64,000 bases of DNA from Siniperca chuatsi (Eukaryota; Chordata; Actinopteri; Centrarchiformes; Sinipercidae). The translations under genes were made by a program, and so were the position numbers. The stretch lies in NCBI RefSeq assembly GCF_020085105.1, contig NC_058055.1:27813372-27877371 (forward strand), written 5' to 3'. A model generated the notes under the pieces. It saw only the letters and a program-made list of their open reading frames with translations, was not told the origin of the DNA and did no database searches. Positions within the stretch are counted from its first letter, which is position 1; the number at the start of each line of letters is the position of its first letter. Below, piece by piece: positions 1 through 9,295 of the stretch.

Positions 1-286
<286 letters not shown>

Positions 287-320
287 ACCCGATCCGGACC
301 CGCTGACACACGAACACAAA

Positions 321-336
321 GGCTCTTTTAAGAGCC
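321..336 (+). terminator. Histone mRNA 3' stem-loop (H4)
   Basis: GGCTCTTTTAAGAGCC: a six-base-pair stem with a four-base loop that matches the SLBP-bound 3' processing signal of replication-dependent histone mRNAs. It lies 35 bp after the H4 stop. A purine-rich stretch follows about 15 bp later, as expected for a U7 snRNA target, but I cannot define that site exactly. Confidence 0.93.
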
Positions 337-690
337 AAACACTTCCTCGAAGAGTTCTTCCTGTTCGCTTTATATTATATTCACTTCAAACAGCGTCAAA
401 TGCACTTACAAGGTTTTAGGTTGGACTCTAATGTGACATCAAGTGTAGAGAAAACAGCAGTTTATAACTAATGCATTAATAGATTACACTAAATTGATCA
501 GTAGTTCAGTGAATTATATTAGCTTACAATAGCCAGCTCATGTAGCATCATAAACATGTGTCATGATTCATGTCATGACTGTGTTAATAGGCCACTTCTG
601 AATATAAAATTACCACCAAATCATCTATCAAACAGGATAATTATCTTTTTATTCTGTAAATCTAACTAATCACATGTATGTTTACACAAG

Positions 691-930
691 ACAGTATTTT
701 TGGTGAAACTTGTTTCAGAGTTGAGTTCATGTTAGTTACACATTTAAACCTTTTTATTTTTTTATTTTAACGTGAGTTTGAGTCACCGATGAAAATAAAA
801 CGTGGTGATTCTGCAGCTTGCAGATCTGTTGTCACGGACCCCTCAGACCTGCATATTCCTCTAAACTTCACCAACTACGGCCAACACACGCACTACCACG
901 TGATTATGTGGTACAAGGAGTGTTCAGTCC
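691..930. other. AT-rich spacer
   Basis: Low-complexity AT-rich sequence followed by about 100 bp of moderate-GC sequence. A 77-codon open frame at 789-1022 runs into a LINE-tail fragment and has no recognisable similarity. I see no gene here. Confidence 0.5.
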
Positions 931-933
931 ACC

Positions 934-975
934 TGGATCAGAATCACGAATACTTTATTGATCCCAGAGGGGAAA
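934..975 (-). mobile_element. Rex1-like LINE 3' tail fragment
   Basis: Short match to the ATACTTTATTGATCCC-type 3' terminus seen in longer form at 3760-4095, 13286-13490 and 29988-30700. The tail motif AGAATCA at the outer end agrees with the CR1-clade 3' repeat. Family name is by resemblance only. Confidence 0.5.
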
Positions 976-1306
976 CTCTTTGTGCCAACAGTGTCTCCAC
1001 AACAGCTGGTTACGTATCGTAACCAATACAGAAATTTTGCAGACCGAGCAGGCCGGTCTACAAGACAAAATGCCTCCGAAACTAAAAGATCTGTTCCAGC
1101 TCATCATCAGCATTGTGTGTGATCTCATAATACCTTATTACCCGACTAGGACACTGCGCTCCCAGGATGCAGTGTTCCTTGAGGTTCCTAGAGTCTCCAA
1201 AAGTAGACTGGGAGCCAGAGCCTTCAGTCATCAAGCTCCTCTTCTGTGGAATCAGATCCCAGTTTGGGTTCGGGAGGCAGACACCATCTCCACATTTAAG
1301 AGCAGG

Positions 1307-1509
1307 ACGGTGTAGTCCCTCGTTCGTCCAGGAGTGTTCTATCGTAGAAAAAGTTTCAGTCGCAGTCATCTGGACACTGTTTTCAGAATCAAGACGTTTC
1401 GGCTCCCATCCGGAAGTCATTCTCAATTGTGAAAAAAAAAATTTCGGTTTCGGTTTCTTGATTCTGAAAACAGTGTCCAGATGACTATGACTGAAACCTT
1501 TTCTACGAT
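1307..1509. mobile_element. Fold-back element inserted in the L2 LINE
   Basis: A 203-bp insert flanked by a perfect 13-bp direct repeat, ATTTAAGAGCAGG, at 1294-1306 and 1510-1522. Its inner part is a long imperfect inverted repeat: left arm about 1342-1405, right arm about 1446-1509, sharing the core TGTTTTCAGAATCAAGA and its complement, with an A-rich centre at 1431-1441. It interrupts the L2 reading frame at FKSR. The 13-bp duplication is longer than is usual for a cut-and-paste MITE. I do not recognise the family. Confidence 0.7.
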
Positions 1510-1801
1510 ATTTAAGAGCAGGCTTAAGACTTTCGTCTTTGATAAAGCTTATAGTTAGGGCTGGCTCAGGTGAGCCCTGAACCATCCCTTAGTTATGCTG
1601 CTGTAGGCCTAGACTGCTGGGAGACTTCCCACGATGCACCTCTTTCCTCTCTCCTTCTCTCCCTCTCCGTCTGTATGCATTTTTATCCCATTACTGCATG
1701 TTATTAACTCGACATCTTCTCTCTCCCGTAGTTCTGTACTTTCTCGTTTCTCTCCTCTCTCCTTCTGTCGCTTTCAGCAAGTATTTCTGCCTCCAGAGCT
1801 G

Positions 1802-1948
1802 CAGAGTCTGGATTTGTGGTTGTGGGCCACCTGCTGCCCCCGTGTTCCTGCAGAGTCTGGATCTGTGGTTGTGGGCCACCTGCTGCCCCCGTGTTCCTGC
1901 AGAGTCTGGATCTGTGGTTGTGGGCCACCTGCTGCCCCCGTGTTCCTG
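1802..1948. repeat. 49-bp minisatellite, 3 copies
   Basis: Three tandem copies of a 49-bp unit starting CAGAGTCTGGATYTGTGGTT at 1802, 1851 and 1900, within the L2 3' UTR. The copies differ by a single T/C change, so the expansion is young. Confidence 0.92.
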
Positions 1949-2376
1949 CTCGACAACTGCTACTACAGTTGTTGTTATTGGCTCTGTTACTAATACTGAC
2001 ATTATTATTCCTACAGCTGTCATTCCTATTATTATTAATTTATTAATATTAATGTTACCACTACCATTATATTTCTTAAGAATTCTAAGTGGCATTGTGC
2101 CTCCTTCTCCCCCAAAACATCTCCCTCTCGCAATAAACCGAACACGGCAGCGGTGGATGGCCGCCCCCCCTGAGTCTGGTTCTGTCCAAGGTTTCTGCCT
2201 CTTAAAGGAAGTTTTTCCTTGCCGCTGTCGCCAAGTGCTTGCTCATGGTGGGATTTGTTGGGTCTCTGTAAATAATATTATAAAGAGTTCGGTCCAGACC
2301 TGATCTGTAGGAAAAGTGAAATGAGATAACTTCTGTTATGAATTGGTGCTATATAAATATAACTGAATTGGGTAAA

Positions 2377-2690
2377 GCTTTGGAAAACCAGATGCGCCAT
2401 GGTTTTACATCAGACTGTCATGGACAGCGACATGGTGGTGAAACAGGTACTGGCTGACCTCCGGAGGAAGAGAACTATTGATAAAAGACCGTCTCGTACC
2501 TGGGACATACTGGACTTTTAATGTGAAGATCTGATTTCTCTGTGCACTTTATTGCTTTGCTCCTCGTGTTGTTAGCAAGCACTTTTATCACTTTGTGTGA
2601 TGTGGACTATCCATGTATAAATATGTATTGAAGTATCTATGTTGTGCTTTTTTGTATTGAACTTGTTGAAACTTAATAAAGATTTATAAA
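2377..2690 (+). mobile_element. Retroelement C-terminal coding fragment with 3' UTR
   Basis: The frame from about 2377 to 2521 encodes WKTRCAMVLHQTV, DMVVKQVLADLRRKRT and WDILDF before a stop. A diverged copy with about 70 percent identity is on the minus strand at 7021-7242. The fragment is followed by a 3' UTR-like stretch ending with GTTGAAACTTAATAAAG near 2680. Repetition and a shared tail point to a LINE, perhaps L1/Tx1-like, but I cannot name it with confidence. Confidence 0.5.
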
Positions 2691-3759
2691 CCTGGGCCAC
2701 AGAGTCTGCCAGGCTGAGAGCGAGGGAAAAGAAAGGCCACACCTCCAACAAGACGAACAACCCAACATCCAGTCAGGCTGCTCCCGAATAGTTTACTATT
2801 ACTACGTATAACGTATATTAATTTCTTCTCAGAGAAATATTGCTTTCCTTGACTTTCATAATCCATAAATGTGAACAGGTAACATGTATCATTACGTCAC
2901 GGCACTTTTCTACTGACAGCAGGTGGCAGCGAAGCTCCAAAACAAAATTATGGGTGACAATCATATAATTTCATCCAACAGGAAGCCCCAAACACACGTT
3001 GTACAAGTGTAGACTGGCCAACGCTAGCAGAACTGTACGTTGACGCATTCATTTTATTTTTCCCCCTCACAAGACTTTCAGGACAGTATTTGGCCAGTTG
3101 GCTGCTTTACACACTGACGATACACTCGTCAATGTAAGAATCAGGTAATTAACTTTGCACATTATGTTGTTTTTACACAGTTGGTACAGACATAGGGTAA
3201 ATGCATCCCCATTATTCAGTTATGGAGAGCAAAGTTATGGTTTTACTTCCCCACTTTTTGTCTTTTTAAAAACAAGATTATCATCATGCAGGTGATTATA
3301 TTTAAGCAGCCTATATCAGTGATCGTTTTGCTATTTCCAGCAACCGACAAAAAACAAATAATAAAAAAGAAAACGCACATTTTTGGACCACAGGTCCAGC
3401 GAATGTTGAATGAACCACTGACTCCAGCCAAACTCTGAATTAGCTAAAAGCAGGATCGCTCGCAAAGAGTCGGCTCTTTAAAGTGTAACGTGGTTACACC
3501 TGCTGGGCCCCGTTGGTTTTATTATTTGGGATGTAGTGGAGGGTAAACTTGCAATCCCAGTTCACCCACCTTTTTCAAATGCAACATAGGGTTTACTCAC
3601 CTTTTTATGAGTTTACCGTTACCTGTTTAACTGTTTAACCAGAGGACATTTATAGTTTCCCCACCTTTTTATTTAACCATTACATCCCCCTGCCAAGTAT
3701 GCATCTATTCCAAGTTCGCTCCAAAACATAACCAGGAGAAATGGGTTAATATTCCCTAT
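2691..3759. other. Intergenic spacer, no gene seen
   Basis: AT-rich sequence with short unrelated open frames. A small perfect hairpin, AAAGAGTCGGCTCTTT, lies near 3460; it resembles a histone stem-loop but has the wrong loop and no upstream histone frame. Confidence 0.5.
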
Positions 3760-4095
3760 TTATTGATATTTATTCATACTTCTATTACTGCTGTGCAATA
3801 TCCACCGTCTCATAATCATCTTGATAAGCTACACTTAACTTGACAGTACTCATTACTGGGGTATTACTTATTACTTATATTATTACATTGTATTACACTG
3901 TACATACTTATTTTAGCATTTATACTTATATCCACTTTGTACTTAATGTATCTGACCTGTATTATAGTGTATTATATTTGTTTGCTTAGTACTTCTCTTC
4001 CTGTACTTCCTAGTACTTCTCTTCCTCTGACAGTGAGCTGCTGTAACGAAAGAGTTTCCCCTCGAGGATCAATAAAGTATTTCTGATTCTGATAT
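3760..4095 (+). mobile_element. Rex1-like LINE 3' UTR and tail
   Basis: Non-coding 3' end of a non-LTR element. From about 3940 it matches in reverse complement the copy at 13286-13490 (CTGACCTGTATTATA, CTTCTCTTCCTG, CAGTGAGCTGCTGTAAC) and ends with GATCAATAAAGTATTTCTG followed by ATTCTGAT. That last octamer fits the CR1-clade 3' repeat pattern. A short local duplication of GTACTTCCTAGTACTTCTC occurs near 4000. Confidence 0.65.
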
Positions 4096-4376
4096 TCAAA
4101 TTATTTGGAAATATTGTGTACATACAGACACCGATGTGTACACATGACATCTATTTCCTGTCTGTCCTTGATCCCTTCCTGAGCTTTCTTCTATTTCCCC
4201 CTGCTAAATTGTTATTGGGTAAAGTGTTTCCTTATCGAGGCTCTGTATAAATGAAATTTAATTGATCTGTCTGAACCAATCAATACATGATCAATAATTT
4301 CCTCACAGTTTCACGTCTGACATTTGAAGCATCTTGTCAGACCACACTGTCAAGTAAAGGACAGATGCTTTGTGTC

Positions 4377-4461
4377 GGCGCATGCTCAGTGTCGAGCACA
4401 AGAACTCAGCCAATCCTGTGCGAGCAACAGCACATTCGAATCTGCATGCGGCGCATATAAA
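4377..4461 (+). promoter_or_regulatory. H2B promoter
   Basis: Block conserved with the promoter of the other H2B gene (9074-9159). In order: GGCGCATGCTCAGT (NRF1-like), CCAAT at 4410-4414, a conserved CGAGCAACAGCACATTCGAA block, an octamer-like ATCTGCAT (one mismatch to the H2B octamer ATTTGCAT), and the TATA box CATATAAA at 4454-4461, about 50 bp before the ATG. Spacer sequences between these blocks differ, so the shared blocks look selected or recently converted. Confidence 0.85.
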
Positions 4462-4511
4462 CAGAGCGTCCGGCGCGCGGAGGGCTCAGCAGTTTCAGGG
4501 AAGACGCAAAC

Positions 4512-4880
4512 ATGCCTGAAACCGTGAAAGCGCCCAAGAAGGGCTCAAAGAAAGCCGTGTCCAAGGCCACCAAGACCGGCAAGAAGAAGAGGAAGACCAG
4601 GAAGGAGAGCTACGCCATCTACGTGTACAAGGTGCTGAAGCAGGTGCACCCCGACACCGGCATCTCCTCCAAGGCCATGGGCATCATGAACTCCTTCGTC
4701 AGCGACATCTTCGAGCGCATCGCCGGCGAAGCCTCCCGCCTGGCTCACTACAACAAGCGCTCCACCATCACCTCCAGGGAGATCCAGACCGCCGTCCGCC
4801 TGCTGCTGCCCGGGGAGCTGGCCAAGCACGCCGTGTCCGAGGGCACCAAGGCCGTCACCAAGTACACCAGCTCCAAGTAG
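4512..4880 (+). CDS. H2B: Histone H2B
   Basis: Core histone H2B, 122 residues, partner of H2A in the nucleosome. The basic N-terminal tail ([20 protein letters not shown], residues 1-20, then [11 protein letters not shown]) leads into the histone fold from about residue 33 ([17 protein letters not shown]) and ends in the C-terminal helix with AVTKYTSSK, which holds the lysine ubiquitinated in vertebrate H2B. The ATG at 4512 is the only reasonable start: TATA box 50 bp upstream and a canonical MPE N-terminus. No intron; TAG stop followed by a histone stem-loop. It differs from the copy at 8644-9015 only in the tail (PET versus PDP; KAT versus KSVT). No H2A partner is adjacent. Confidence 0.97.
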   Translation: MPETVKAPKKGSKKAVSKATKTGKKKRKTRKESYAIYVYKVLKQVHPDTGISSKAMGIMNSFVSDIFERIAGEASRLAHYNKRSTITSREIQTAVRLLLPGELAKHAVSEGTKAVTKYTSSK

Positions 4881-4911
4881 ACCCGCTCCGACTACACCAC
4901 CGCAACACAAA

Positions 4912-4927
4912 GGCTCTTTTCAGGGCC
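4912..4927 (+). terminator. Histone mRNA 3' stem-loop (H2B)
   Basis: GGCTCTTTTCAGGGCC, a six-pair stem with one G-T wobble and a TTTC loop, 31 bp after the stop codon. It matches the SLBP stem-loop consensus and is repeated exactly downstream of the second H2B gene. Confidence 0.9.
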
Positions 4928-5099
4928 GCCCACTCACTCACCTGAGAGCCGCTTTCCTGCTGATTGACTTAGTTATTAAACTGGATAATGTCTCTGTCCT
5001 TCATAACTTATATAACTTATTTCATAATAAAACTTTTAATTTAAAAAGCACTTAAAATAAAATGCTTCACAACAAGAGAAATAAAATAAACAGCCAGTC

Positions 5100-5470
5100 C
5101 AGGTAAGATCAGGATGCTTCCAGATCAAGTGTTTTGAGACGAGACAACCTCGGGCAGGTTGTTCCAGAGGCTGTGCCCCCCTTAGTTTGCATCCTGGACT
5201 CAGGAACAGACAGGAGACCCCTGCCCGAAGATCTCAGACAACGTGAAGGTTCATAAGGGATTACAAGGTCTAAAATATAGTCTAGAGCCATGAAGAGCAT
5301 TAAAAGTAATCAATAAGATCTTAAAATCGATCCTGAAACAAACAGGGAGCCTATGTAAAGAGGCTGAACCAGGTGGTCGCACCTCTTGGTCCTGGTTTAC
5401 AGCAGTTCTGTACAGTCTGCAGTCGTGTCAGTTTTTTGGTGATTGTTTCATAAAAGACTGAAAACTCAGG
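5100..5470 (+). repeat. Dispersed teleost repeat
   Basis: Contains phrases I recognise as a common fish interspersed repeat, such as GATCTTAAAATCGATCCTGA and GGTCGCACCTCTTGGTCCTG. The minus-strand 63-codon open frame here is probably a by-product. Family and ends not determined. Confidence 0.5.
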
Positions 5471-5573
5471 TATAAATATTAAAGATCAAACCAATACATT
5501 ACTGCTGATGTACAGTAATACTCGTAGTTGTAAGAGACGATGTAAACTCAGGTCTTCCATCTTAAAAATGTTT

Positions 5574-5645
5574 CTCCCCGTCGGGGAATCGAACCCCGGT
5601 CTTCCGCGTGACAGGCGGAGATACTGTCCACTATACTAACGAGGA
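5574..5645 (-). tRNA. tRNA-Asp (GTC)
   Basis: 72-nt minus-strand gene. Acceptor TCCTCGT pairs with ACGGGGA (one T-G wobble) plus discriminator G; D arm GTAT/GTAT; anticodon loop CTGTCAC with GTC at positions 34-36; T arm with GGTTCGATTCC, which is also the B box. The anticodon stem carries T27-A43 in place of the usual C27-G43, a compensated pair that preserves folding. An A5 run at 5564-5568 gives the Pol III terminator on the minus strand. It is identical in mature sequence to the copy at 7511-7582. Confidence 0.96.
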
Positions 5646-6039
5646 GACATACGTCACTATGTGACGTCCCGTGTATACATATATACTTATATACTCAAAT
5701 ATACTTGCACACAGTCACTATTGTAAAAATATAAATATAAATAAAGCCAGCTGGGGTAGATTTGTTTTATTGTCAATAAATCTGAAGGTATATTTTGAAC
5801 CTGATCATTAATTAATACTACGACTGATTTGAGACTAAGCTACTCTGTGTGAGTTTATTTTCAACAAGAAAAAACAGCAGTTTGACATATTGAGAGCTGA
5901 AAGAGGCCCTCAACTTTCTGCCTTGTTTGAGGACGTGTTAAAGACACAGGCGGACTCATTCTTCTTCTTTCGTGGCAGCTGATAATTAACGCTTTGGACA
6001 ACATCCTCCAATTATCAGAAACGTCAAAAAGAAATAACC
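5646..6039. other. Spacer around tRNA-Asp, no gene seen
   Basis: AT-rich sequence upstream of the tRNA, then ordinary spacer leading into a decayed LINE fragment. No open frame with recognisable content. Confidence 0.45.
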
Positions 6040-6460
6040 CTGGCAAATATTCTTTGACACTGAAAAAGCATTTGACAAGGTCAAATACAGGCTACTGGGC
6101 AACAAACTCCCCAAATCCAACCCAATCCATCATCTCAAGCTTCCTCAATAACCGACAAATCAAAGTGCCCAAGCAGGAGTTCCCCAGGGTGCAGTCTCGG
6201 GGCCACTTCTCTTTCTTTTACACATTGTTGACATCTACTACCCCGCCAAGACACAAAGCACTCAAACTGGCACACCATAGCAGGCATCCAAACTGTCAGA
6301 CAAAGACATCGAGCAATAGCACTGAAATACCTGCGGACGGCAACAAACAACCATGCCCTCGAAGCACAACTCACAGCGGACACTTCAGCTGGCCAAAGTC
6401 CCCCAATAACCGCCCATAACCGATTAATCGAACCTACATACACAGAACAGTACCAAATTT
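6040..6460 (+). mobile_element. Decayed LINE reverse transcriptase fragment
   Basis: In one frame near 6053 the sequence reads FDTEKAFDKVKYRLLG, matching RT block 3 (DxxKAFD). Near 6172 it reads AGVPQGAVSGPLLFLL.IVDI, the GVPQGS..GPLLF block. The downstream FADD catalytic region is not recognisable and several stops interrupt the frame. The TQSTQT-like stretch after the second block suggests an I/Jockey-type element. A relic with no coding function. Confidence 0.7.
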
Positions 6461-7020
6461 GGCTAGTAGTCATTTATATGACTACTAGAGCTGGCCCGCC
6501 GGTATTATACAGCGCATTCACCGCTAATACCACAAATCCCACAATGCTCTGCTGTTGTTTTGGCGCGTCAATCATGACAGGACCCAGAAACGCCCCCTCC
6601 TCTGTGACAGCAGTCATAGCGACCTCGTGCTACAGCTGTCACCGTGCTACCCCTAACCAAAAATGGCGGAAAGAAAGGAAACAGGAGCTTTTTGGACAGG
6701 TGGGAGCTGTGTTTCTGTAAAACTTTGTATGTAACCTGTTGAAACTTAATAAAAAACTTAATATTGTGTGGTAATAAGCGTTGCTTGTTCCATATTCAAT
6801 GTTTAAGCAAAACTTGTTTGGGTCCATTTGTTCAATGTTGGCCAATATATAATCCAGGCTCATGATCGTCTAGTCCTAGCGCCACCAACTGGCATGAATC
6901 AGGGAACTGGCATGAAATTGTACAGAAACACAGCATGAATAATTCAAATTAATTCAAAAACAGGAAAATTACACAAAATACCAAGTGGAAAAAGTGATAA
7001 GTGCACAGTGAGGTGAGAAA
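6461..7020 (+). other. Repeat-derived spacer at centre of histone palindrome
   Basis: Begins with an unclassified GC-richer block (about 6480-6700). GTTGAAACTTAATAAA at 6738 repeats the 3' end of the fragment at 2377-2690, so a second 3' terminus of that element in plus orientation ends here. The remainder is AT-rich with no gene. Confidence 0.4.
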
Positions 7021-7242
7021 TTAAAAGTCCAGTGTGTTCCAGGGGAGTAATTGTCTTTTATCTAAAGTCCTCCTCCTCCTGAGGTCAGTCAGCACATGCT
7101 TTACGACCATTTTGCTGTCAATGACAGTCTGCTGTAAGACCATGGAGCATCTAGTCTTCCAGATCTTCAGACAGACGATGCTGATGACCAGCTTCCTCAC
7201 GGCGCCATGTTTGTTTCTGTTCACGCAATCACGTGACAACAA
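7021..7242 (-). mobile_element. Retroelement C-terminal coding fragment, second copy
   Basis: Minus-strand frame encoding KIWKTRCSMVLQQTV, KMVVKHVLTDLRRRRT and LPWNTLDF before a stop, homologous to 2377-2521 on the plus strand. The shared end and a similar downstream TGCACTT.ATCACTTT stretch show these are two copies of one repeated element. Family not identified; L1/Tx1-like LINE is a guess. Confidence 0.5.
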
Positions 7243-7510
7243 CGTAAGGCGCGTCTTTCATGCTGCCTTCACGGACTGTCGTTTTAATGTCGGTCTATTG
7301 CTGCCTTCGCGGACTGTGAATAAGCCAGCGATAGTTAGATAGATAGATAACCTTAGTCTTAACTAGATATACTTTGAATATGTTTTAGAAAGTCATAAAC
7401 TCCTTCATTCATAAGAACATAAAACAATCATTTAAAGCAGAAATGTTCTGACGCTCCTATATAAAAACGGAAAACTTAAATGTGGCCAAAATTGTGAAAG
7501 AAAATTTGGC
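7243..7510. other. Spacer, no gene seen
   Basis: Contains a short imperfect direct repeat of GCTGCCTTC(A/G)CGGACTGT (about 7261 and 7301) and a TAGATAGATAGATAA microsatellite near 7337. Nothing else recognised. Confidence 0.45.
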
Positions 7511-7582
7511 CTCCCCGTCGGGGAATCGAACCCCGGTCTTCCGCGTGACAGGCGGAGATACTGTCCACTATACTAACGAGGA
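7511..7582 (-). tRNA. tRNA-Asp (GTC), second copy
   Basis: Same 72-nt mature sequence as 5574-5645, including the T27-A43 pair in the anticodon stem. AAAA at 7501-7504 supplies the minus-strand Pol III terminator. Flanks are not similar beyond a few bases on either side. Both copies share one orientation although the histone genes around them are inverted, so the tRNA pair arose independently of the palindrome. Confidence 0.96.
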
Positions 7583-8574
7583 CACGCCGATGGAAAATCG
7601 TACTTATATATATAAAAACATGCATATATATGATATTTTATAATATAGGCAATATAGGCAAATTATCCGATTATGCATATAGCTTCATTAGGCTAGGCAA
7701 TATTTATATAAGTAGCTCAGTATTTGTACAAAATCTACATTTGTGTATCTTTCAACCATTTGCTCCTTCATACCTTGATACTGATGTAACAGTAGATGGG
7801 GTCATGATAACTTTAAAATAACACTGACAACATAAAACAATCCTATAAAGCAGAAATGTTTTGTGGTCTTATTATTATATATTCACTCCACAGCATTTAT
7901 CTGAAAGCAGGCTACTAGTTAATTTAGATTTAGCACCACCGAAAACCCAAATGTGTATTATTTTCCGTGGTAGCAGGCTACTTATGAACCATACTTGGTC
8001 AAATTAAAGATGTGGGTTTGCATACTTTCTTTTTTAATAGCAATAGTTCTATAATATAACATTTAAGATGAAGTATGGGCTTTATTTATTTTCTTACTGC
8101 ATTTGTAAAAAAGCTGTCATGATCCTCACTACAGACTTTAATATGTGTATTGTTCGATCATCACACAGTAATGGATAGAAAAGATTATAGTCATTTAATT
8201 AAGACTATATAAAAGGGGCCTGCAGTATTAGTACATTCCACCTTATTATACTGTATTATGTATACATTATGTTCATGATTTTATATACACACACTTCAAT
8301 ATTTCCCTTTTAAATAGTGCAAGGATACATCATGTTTTCTGTTCACCTACTTTTAATTAACAGTACACATGGTGTTTCTGTGGATGTTCTTAAGTCTGAA
8401 CAGCAGGTGGCGCTGTTAGCTTTAATATAAATAATAGGTATTGTACATAAAAGGGTGCGCAGATGGCATCTTTACCCAGCTACAGTCTCAGCTGTTTCCG
8501 GTGCATTATAGCTGTGCAGCTTGTAAATGTCAGTGAGAAGCTGAAACAGATAAAAACATGGCGGCAGGAAAGCG
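7583..8574. other. AT-rich spacer, no gene seen
   Basis: Short TATATA runs just after the tRNA and mostly AT-rich sequence. The phrase CAGCAGGTGGCGCTGTTAGC near 8401 resembles a CTCF-type core but is too short to call. Confidence 0.45.
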
Positions 8575-8596
8575 GCTCTCAGGTGAGTGAGTGGGC

Positions 8597-8612
8597 GGCC
8601 CTGAAAAGAGCC
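8597..8612 (-). terminator. Histone mRNA 3' stem-loop (second H2B)
   Basis: Minus-strand GGCTCTTTTCAGGGCC, identical to the signal at 4912-4927 and at the same distance from its stop codon. Confidence 0.9.
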
Positions 8613-8643
8613 TTTGTGTTGCGGTGGTGTAGTCGGAGCGGGT

Positions 8644-9015
8644 CTACTTGGAGCTGGTGTACTTGGTGACGGCCTTGGTGCCCTCGGACACGGCGTGCTT
8701 GGCCAGCTCCCCGGGCAGCAGCAGGCGGACGGCGGTCTGGATCTCCCTGGAGGTGATGGTGGAGCGCTTGTTGTAGTGAGCCAGGCGGGAGGCTTCGCCG
8801 GCGATGCGCTCGAAGATGTCGCTGACGAAGGAGTTCATGATGCCCATGGCCTTGGAGGAGATGCCGGTGTCGGGGTGCACCTGCTTCAGCACCTTGTACA
8901 CGTAGATGGCGTAGCTCTCCTTCCTGGTCTTCCTCTTCTTCTTGCCGGTCTTGGTGACGCTCTTAGAGACGGCTTTCTTTGAGCCCTTCTTCGGCGCTTT
9001 CACGGGATCAGGCAT
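8644..9015 (-). CDS. H2B: Histone H2B, second copy
   Basis: Minus-strand intronless H2B of 123 residues. Tail begins [20 protein letters not shown]; from residue 21 onward the protein is identical to the plus-strand H2B, including the fold and the [10 protein letters not shown]-terminus. It carries one more tail residue than its partner (SKSVTKTG versus SKATKTG). The start has the conserved TATA box 59 bp upstream and no alternative in-frame ATG before it. A stem-loop follows the stop. Coding and 3' sequence are near-identical to 4512-4950 in inverted orientation, while the leader is unrelated. Confidence 0.97.
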   Translation of the reverse strand: MPDPVKAPKKGSKKAVSKSVTKTGKKKRKTRKESYAIYVYKVLKQVHPDTGISSKAMGIMNSFVSDIFERIAGEASRLAHYNKRSTITSREIQTAVRLLLPGELAKHAVSEGTKAVTKYTSSK

Positions 9016-9073
9016 CGTTAGCTTCGTCAGTCCTCACATCAACGAGTGATCCCCGCAGCGCCGAGAAGGTTAA

Positions 9074-9159
9074 TTTATATGCGCCGCGTGCAAATTCGAA
9101 TGTGCTGTTGCTCGCACAGGATTGGCTGATTGTTTTTTAAACGCGACTGAGCATGCGCC
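9074..9159 (-). promoter_or_regulatory. Promoter of second H2B
   Basis: Read on the minus strand: GGCGCATGCTCAGT, CCAAT (9121-9125), CGAGCAACAGCACATTCGAA, an octamer-like ATTTGCAC (one mismatch to ATTTGCAT, at a different base from the other copy), and CATATAAA at 9074-9081. Order and spacing agree with 4377-4461 except for about 7 bp before CCAAT. Confidence 0.85.
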
Positions 9160-9229
9160 GAAACAAAGCAACCGTTAAACATTGAGAGGTGAATGGAGAT
9201 GTGAAGGTCAAACGGTAAAACATAGATTT

Positions 9230-9295
9230 AAGTGTATTAATACTTAAATCTGTACAGTAAAAGTACTAACACACACTCTGTAAAAATACTTACAA
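9230..9295 (+). repeat. Dispersed AGTAAAAGTACT repeat, left piece
   Basis: Left part of a widespread teleost repeat (compare 38209-38320). It stops where the 2.46-kb transposon begins and resumes at 11760. Confidence 0.7.

Larger units (their letters stand above)
1063..2372 (+). mobile_element. L2-clade LINE, 3' portion
   Basis: 5'-truncated non-LTR retrotransposon. Codons from about 1078 to 1306 give the C-terminal reverse transcriptase end typical of fish L2 elements: LRSQD, VPRVSKSRLGARAFSHQAP, LLWNQIP and VREADTISTFKSR. The reading is broken by a 203-bp insertion and resumes near 1510 with FKSRLKTFVFDKAYS and a stop. A long 3' UTR follows, containing a 49-bp minisatellite and the teleost block ending in a GGTGCTATATAAATA-type tail near 2345. 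The copy is dead and lacks everything upstream of the RT C-terminus. Confidence 0.8.
4345..4950 (+). repeat. Left arm of H2B inverted duplication
   Basis: Promoter, coding region and about 80 bp of 3' flank are matched in reverse complement at about 8575-9160. The 3' match stops abruptly after GAGAGCCGCTTTCCTG near 4960. The 5' UTRs differ, so homology is patchy: conserved promoter blocks, diverged leader, near-identical coding and 3' sequence. Confidence 0.85.
8575..9160 (-). repeat. Right arm of H2B inverted duplication
   Basis: Reverse-complement partner of 4345-4950. Match includes promoter blocks, coding region, stem-loop and about 60 bp beyond it. Confidence 0.85.

Noticed and set aside
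1082-1585. 167-codon minus-strand frame across the L2 LINE
   Set aside because: Antisense to the LINE and dependent on the inverted-repeat insert; no similarity to a protein.
3455-3480. AAAGAGTCGGCTCTTT hairpin as a histone 3' signal
   Set aside because: Loop and flanks do not match the histone consensus and there is no histone frame upstream.
4545-4910. 121-codon open frame antisense to H2B
   Set aside because: Mirror of the GC-rich H2B coding sequence; the same shadow appears at 8614-8982. Glycine/leucine-rich composition and no support of its own.
5109-5300. Minus-strand 63-codon frame resembling a LINE C-terminus
   Set aside because: The plus-strand sequence is a recognised-looking dispersed teleost repeat; the peptide match is weak and frame-broken, so I left it as a repeat only.
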